DNA of 14,759 nt from Firmicutes bacterium CAG:124. GTDB taxonomy: Bacteria > Bacillota > Clostridia > Oscillospirales > Oscillospiraceae. This document shows, in pieces, positions 12,297 through 14,759 of this stretch. The stretch's first letter is position 1, and each line of letters opens with the position of its first letter. Where the stretch lies: NCBI GenBank assembly GCA_000432135.1, contig HF990522.1, positions 1 through 14,759 of the forward strand, written 5' to 3'. Both the position numbers and the translations under genes were made by a program. The notes beneath the pieces are model-generated. The model did not search any database, was not told the DNA's origin, and saw only the letters and a list, made by a program, of their open reading frames with translations.

Positions 12297-12450
12297 AAGG
12301 CGGAACGCCTTTTCAAATATTTCACTCACCCCCAGCGCCGGACCAGACCGGCTAACAAAGGGTGGGGTGCGGTCAGCGGAATAGAGAAGCATATGCGCTG
12401 GTTTGGTGCGATTTCCTTTTGGGAATGTATCAAACCGGCGCTTTTTCTTT
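12297..12450 (+). ncRNA. Candidate structured RNA or regulatory leader
   Basis: A 150-base segment with its own promoter and terminator and no open frame with a ribosome site. Stems: AAGGCG/CGCCTT (12297-12302/12306-12311); CACCCC/GGGGTG (12327-12332/12364-12369) enclosing GCCGG/CCGGC (12337-12341/12348-12352); then the terminator stem. GGGTGCGG (12365-12372) can instead pair with CCGCACCC (12463-12470) beyond the terminator, which excludes the CACCCC pairing. This suggests a small RNA or a switch-like leader for the genes from 12501. No known RNA family recognised. Confidence 0.55.
12395..12450 (+). terminator. Intrinsic terminator ending the structured RNA
   Basis: GCGCTGGTTTG (12395-12405) pairs with CAAACCGGCGC (12431-12441), 11 bp with one T-G wobble, followed by TTTTTCTTT. 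An inner hairpin of the ATTTCC/GGGAAT kind fills the loop. It lies between the internal promoter and the next gene at 12501, so it works as an attenuator or as the RNA's end. Confidence 0.8.
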
Positions 12451-12500
12451 ATGCTTTGTTGGCCGCACCCTGCAACATTTTTTGACGGGAGGATTGCTTC

Positions 12501-12695
12501 TTGAACGATTCGGAAAAAATACGGGCTGCCCGTGCGGCGTACATGCGGGACTATGCGCGAAAACGCCGCCGAAACAGTCAGGAAATGCGCGAGCGGGAAA
12601 AAGAGAGCCGTGACCGCTATTGGCTACTGAAATTCGATCAAATGCAGGCCGCAGCAAGCGGCGGAAAGGAAAATGTAAATGAGAAAACCAGGTGA
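12501..12695 (+). CDS. Small, very basic helical protein
   Basis: A 64-residue protein starting with TTG at 12501, chosen because GGGAGG lies eight bases upstream. MNDSEKIRAARAAYMRDYAR, then KRRRNSQEMREREKESRDRY: an Arg/Lys-rich helix of the type seen in small Firmicutes phage proteins that precede head-tail genes, probably nucleic-acid binding. No named family. It is the first gene after the structured RNA, and its end overlaps the next gene's start by 17 bp, so translation is coupled. Confidence 0.65.
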   Translation: MNDSEKIRAARAAYMRDYARKRRRNSQEMREREKESRDRYWLLKFDQMQAAASGGKENVNEKTR

Positions 12696-13356
12696 ATCAG
12701 TCTATTGTTTGAGCTTCTGGAGAGACAAATTCAAGGGAAAATCCGGTGACGAGCCATACTTTGACGTGGCAGAGGACGGAATCTCTGCGGGGAAGGTCAT
12801 GCGGATTTATGTGGATGCAAAGCGCTTCCCGACATGGCAAAAATGGAAAGACGAGGCAGACAAGGCGCGGGCCTGCGCTTACATCGGCAACGCGTCGATG
12901 TGCGGCTATTTTGTCAAGGGCGGCACCTCTTACCCGCTCAGCGCAAGTCCGGCATTCATGATTGAGCGGCCTGAGCTTCCCGGCCTTGATACGATTCTGT
13001 GGATTAACGTCCTCTGCCCGAATGAGTCGGAATTTCATTGGGCCGTCGAAGAAGCAAAAAAAACGGCCGAACTCAAAGCGAAGAACCTGGCCCCCAGCGA
13101 ATTCTATGCGCCGTTTAACAACGTCCGGTATAGACACCGGGAGGCCGCAGAGAGCGATATTGACGCATTTCTCCGGCGGAACGGGGTCACGCCTGCAACG
13201 GCAGAGAATGACGGCACATATGACGGCACATACGGGCGAAAGATTTACGGGCCTGTCCCAGATGATATCAAAGCGCTGCTCAAGAAAATTGGGCTGGGTG
13301 CATCAGAATGCGGAAACACGCTCGGCGAACTTTTTCAGAGATGGGGTGTGCAATAA
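12679..13356 (+). CDS. Unknown 225-residue protein
   Basis: Not recognised. The N-terminus ESVYCLSFWRDKFKGKSGDE is followed by a mixed alpha/beta region, then a helical EEAKKTAELKAKNLAPSEFY segment. Near residue 180 there is a tandem 12-base duplication (GACGGCACATA-type, giving DGTYDGTY at about 13210-13233). The C-terminus (PDDIKALLKKIGLGASECGN) looks like a small helical domain. AAAGGA lies eight bases before ATG 12679. It is located where Gram-positive satellites carry packaging or capsid-interference genes, but no similarity to those could be read. Confidence 0.7.
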   Translation: MRKPGESVYCLSFWRDKFKGKSGDEPYFDVAEDGISAGKVMRIYVDAKRFPTWQKWKDEADKARACAYIGNASMCGYFVKGGTSYPLSASPAFMIERPELPGLDTILWINVLCPNESEFHWAVEEAKKTAELKAKNLAPSEFYAPFNNVRYRHREAAESDIDAFLRRNGVTPATAENDGTYDGTYGRKIYGPVPDDIKALLKKIGLGASECGNTLGELFQRWGVQ

Positions 13357-13445
13357 TGTGTAAATTCTCTCATCGCTGCGGCCAGCAGATTGCCGCAAGA
13401 AACGGCTTTGAAAAAGCGGAGGGCGCAGATGCTGGTCACACATGA
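13356..13445 (+). CDS. Possible 29-residue peptide
   Basis: An ATG overlaps the preceding stop (TAATG) and opens a 29-codon frame (MCKFSHRCGQQIAARNGFEK, then AEGADAGHT) that overlaps the next gene. The only support is stop-start coupling; there is no good ribosome site of its own. It could be a coupling peptide or chance. Confidence 0.3.
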   Translation: MCKFSHRCGQQIAARNGFEKAEGADAGHT

Positions 13446-13950
13446 TATGCTGGAGAAATCCACGCCGGTCTGCATCGCGTTCAACCATATGCCATGGCAC
13501 TACCTTGCCGTTGCCAGACTGGACATCGGCGGGCAAAGAAAACACTTCATTTGGAAGACGAATTTTAAAAAACGGCTTGAATGGGACGGCTCATTCAACG
13601 CGCAGGCAGGCGAAATGCTCCGGATCACACTCAATATGCTGCACGATGCCGGGTATTTGGGCCTTCCGGAAAGCTGGAAGCCCGGAGACGAAGACGACGG
13701 ACAGCCGCCTGCATGGTTCGAGCTGAAACAGGAAGCAGAGCTGCACCGGACGGAGATTGCGGCGCAGGCCCGGCAGCAGACTGCAAAAACGGCGATCTAC
13801 ACATTTTCACGGGAAAATGAAGACGGTACACGGACAACGGTTCGGGTACGGGCCGCAAATCAGACGGTGGCACGGGAAGCGCTGAGCCAGACGTTTCTGA
13901 ACCGCGCAACGCTCTGTACGGTGCAGGACGGGGAACGGTACGAACTCTGA
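13429..13950 (+). CDS. Unknown 173-residue protein
   Basis: Not recognised. ATG 13429 follows GGAGGG by about five bases; an in-frame TTG at 13390 lacks this. The N-terminal 85 residues (KSTPVCIAFNHMPWHYLAVA, RLDIGGQRKHFIWKTNFKKR) are beta-rich; the middle (KQEAELHRTEIAAQARQQTA) is a charged helix; the C-terminus (TFSRENEDGTRTTVRVRAAN, QTVAREALSQTF) looks like a small beta domain. It follows the 225-residue protein with the 29-residue frame between them. Possibly a virion-associated or packaging-interference protein by position only. Confidence 0.68.
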   Translation: MLVTHDMLEKSTPVCIAFNHMPWHYLAVARLDIGGQRKHFIWKTNFKKRLEWDGSFNAQAGEMLRITLNMLHDAGYLGLPESWKPGDEDDGQPPAWFELKQEAELHRTEIAAQARQQTAKTAIYTFSRENEDGTRTTVRVRAANQTVAREALSQTFLNRATLCTVQDGERYEL

Positions 13951-13988
13951 AAGAGCGGGACTCGTATTGAACGAAAAATTCAAATACC

Positions 13989-14046
13989 CCCGAAAAGTCG
14001 GGCGGAAACCGCAGGAGTCCGGCACTGTGCCGGGCTTCTGCTTTTA
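13989..14046 (+). terminator. Tandem hairpins and terminator-like stem ahead of the last gene
   Basis: Three consecutive stems: CCCGA/TCGGG (13989-13993/13998-14002), GCGG/CCGC (14002-14005/14009-14012), and a 13-bp stem GCAGGAGTCCGGC/GCCGGGCTTCTGC (14011-14023/14029-14041) with two G-T wobbles, followed by TTTTAT. It sits just before the AAGGAG of the last gene, so it could attenuate that gene. Confidence 0.6.
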
Positions 14047-14059
14047 TAAGGAGTTTTTT

Positions 14060-14533
14060 ATGGCAATCGAAGATTTTGTCCGGGATTTTAACCGACGCCT
14101 GGACGATGCAATCGGAAGGGCAATGGAAGGCGACGTAGCCGATGCTGTCCGCGCGGCGATTGCATCAGCGGTTGAGTCCGAGGTCTACAGCGAGAAGGTT
14201 TATAAGCGCAGTGAAGATCATCCGTATATCCGACGGGATGACACCGGCGAACCCGGCGGCTTGCAGGACTGGAACGTGATGGAAGCAAAATATGACCCGT
14301 CAACCATGACGCTGGAGGTGCAGGACAGGAGCCGGGACCGGGACAGCGGACGGCTGATCGCGCCGGTCGTGGAAAGCGGCAAGGGCTATCAATGGAAAAA
14401 GTCGGCGATTTACAAAACAAAGCAGGCACGCCCGTTCCATCAGAAAGCGCAGGAACTTGCAATCGGAACCGGGCTTGTGCGGGAGGCACTGGCAAAGTCT
14501 CTGACGGAAAGCGGATTCAAGGTGAAGGAGTAA
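14060..14533 (+). CDS. HK97-gp10-like phage head-tail or tail component
   Basis: A 157-residue protein. FVRDFNRRLDDAIGRAMEGD followed by VADAVRAAIASAVESEVY is the N-terminal helix pair of gp10/tail-completion-type proteins. The middle carries a beta-rich domain (TMTLEVQDRSRDRD, APVVESGKGYQWKK) and the C-terminus the typical ARPFHQKAQELA ... REALAKSL helix, as in 'G...ARPFM..A' of that family. AAGGAG lies six bases before ATG 14060; the frame is open upstream only through the hairpin region. It is the single recognisable virion-type gene here, so it is either a remnant of a larger phage or a component used to alter a helper's particles. Confidence 0.7.
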   Translation: MAIEDFVRDFNRRLDDAIGRAMEGDVADAVRAAIASAVESEVYSEKVYKRSEDHPYIRRDDTGEPGGLQDWNVMEAKYDPSTMTLEVQDRSRDRDSGRLIAPVVESGKGYQWKKSAIYKTKQARPFHQKAQELAIGTGLVREALAKSLTESGFKVKE

Positions 14534-14544
14534 TAACAATAGAC

Positions 14545-14590
14545 GCAAAAACAGCGCAGGAGAACAATGTTTTTCCTGCGCTGTTTTTGC
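14545..14590 (+). terminator. Strong terminator of the right-hand operon
   Basis: A perfect 17-bp inverted repeat, GCAAAAACAGCGCAGGA (14545-14561) with its complement at 14574-14590, with a T-run inside the 3' arm. It is symmetrical, so it can stop transcription in both directions, and it starts 11 bases after the last stop codon. Confidence 0.85.
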
Positions 14591-14617
14591 CCCGTGTGGG
14601 TTTTGGTGCGGGTTTTT
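14591..14617 (+). repeat. Terminal direct repeat, right copy (27 bp)
   Basis: Identical over 27 bp to 173-199 and in the same orientation; the next base differs on each side. It lies between the last operon terminator and the tRNA end, mirroring the left copy's distance from its att core (about 120-150 bp). Confidence 0.85.
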
Positions 14618-14691
14618 CAAAAAATGCAGAAAATCAGCACACTGGGCAGATTGTCTGTTTTGATGATAAAAATTCGTAAAAGCGTAGAAAA

Positions 14692-14719
14692 AGACTGGAA
14701 ATCATTCGATTTCCAGTCT
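14692..14719 (-). terminator. Terminator of the tRNA gene, supplied by the element
   Basis: AGACTGGAAAT (14692-14702) and ATTTCCAGTCT (14709-14719), a perfect 11-bp stem, followed on the minus strand by TTTTTC. It lies eight bases beyond the tRNA CCA end, so the integrated element replaces the host tRNA's 3' end and its terminator. Confidence 0.8.
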
Positions 14720-14727
14720 AAATTATT

Positions 14728-14759
14728 TGGTGGAGATAAGCGGGATCGAACCGCTGACC
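14728..14759 (-). tRNA. 3' part of a tRNA gene, probably tRNA-Ala (continues outside the window)
   Basis: Read on the minus strand: GGTC, T-stem AGCGG, T-loop TTCGATC, CCGCT, acceptor strand TATCTCC, discriminator A, encoded CCA (complement of 14728-14730). A T at position 70 can pair with G3, the alanine identity pair, and A73 fits, but the anticodon lies outside the window, so the amino acid is a probable call only. Positions 14739-14759 repeat 1-21 and are the right att core. Confidence 0.8.

Noticed and set aside
13210..13233. Tandem 12-base duplication in the 225-residue gene
   Set aside because: It is real in the sequence (DGTYDGTY) but short and in frame; slippage explains it, so it is noted only in the gene entry.
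1..14759. Conjugative or mobilisable element (ICE/IME)
   Set aside because: No relaxase, coupling protein, FtsK/HerA ATPase or type IV secretion gene is present; the remaining genes are phage-type.

Overview
The window looks like one complete integrative element, about 14.7 kb, cut at its two attachment sites. The same 21 bp begin and end the window, and they are the T-arm of a tRNA gene read on the minus strand. At the right end they continue into an acceptor stem with an encoded CCA, most likely tRNA-Ala. Moderate GC, strong AGGAGG-type ribosome binding sites and the protein families present suggest a Clostridia host, probably a gut Oscillospiraceae (Faecalibacterium/Gemmiger-like). The host name is inference. 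The gene set is integrase, divergent repressor, excisionase-like proteins, a stand-alone CHC2/Toprim primase, a sigma-like factor, a Rha-type regulator and one tail or head-closure-like gene. There is no terminase, portal, capsid, tail-tape, lysin, relaxase or coupling-protein gene. This fits a phage satellite (PICI-like) better than an autonomous prophage or a conjugative element.

Layout, left to right. (1) 1-229: att site with candidate integrase arm repeats. (2) 230-2306, minus: tyrosine integrase and XRE repressor, whose reading frames overlap. (3) 2307-2472: divergent control region with palindromes and promoters. (4) 2473-4885, plus: early operon of a small HTH protein, an excisionase-like protein, a DUF6291-like protein carrying an apparent premature stop, the primase, a zinc-ribbon protein and a PC4-like protein, closed by a terminator. 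(5) 4886-6749: about 1.9 kb that is mostly non-coding. Two dense arrays of short, sequence-diverse hairpins flank one minus-strand HTH gene. (6) 6750-7091: small unknown gene. (7) 7338-8814, minus: a tightly overlapped operon of XRE regulator, zeta-like P-loop kinase and Fic-like protein whose motif histidine is glutamine. (8) 8815-9230: divergent promoters with three 17-bp operators (TCACT-N7-AGTGA) and a long structured leader. (9) 9231-14533, plus: a second operon of small phage proteins, a sigma-like factor, the Rha regulator, a structured RNA region with a terminator, several unknown proteins and an HK97-gp10-like protein. (10) 14534-14759: terminators, a copy of the left-end 27-bp repeat, and the restored tRNA 3' end.

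How it may work together (inference). The XRE repressor has no visible peptidase domain, so it is probably released by a protein partner and not by self-cleavage. Induction would turn on the excisionase-like proteins and the primase. The XRE-kinase-Fic operon sits back-to-back with the right-hand operon under shared operators, so one regulator may link a toxin-like or anti-phage module to late gene expression. The hairpin arrays lie just after the primase and an ssDNA-binding-like protein. They are candidates for a replication origin, a structured transcript or a regulatory array, and are the most unusual part of the window.
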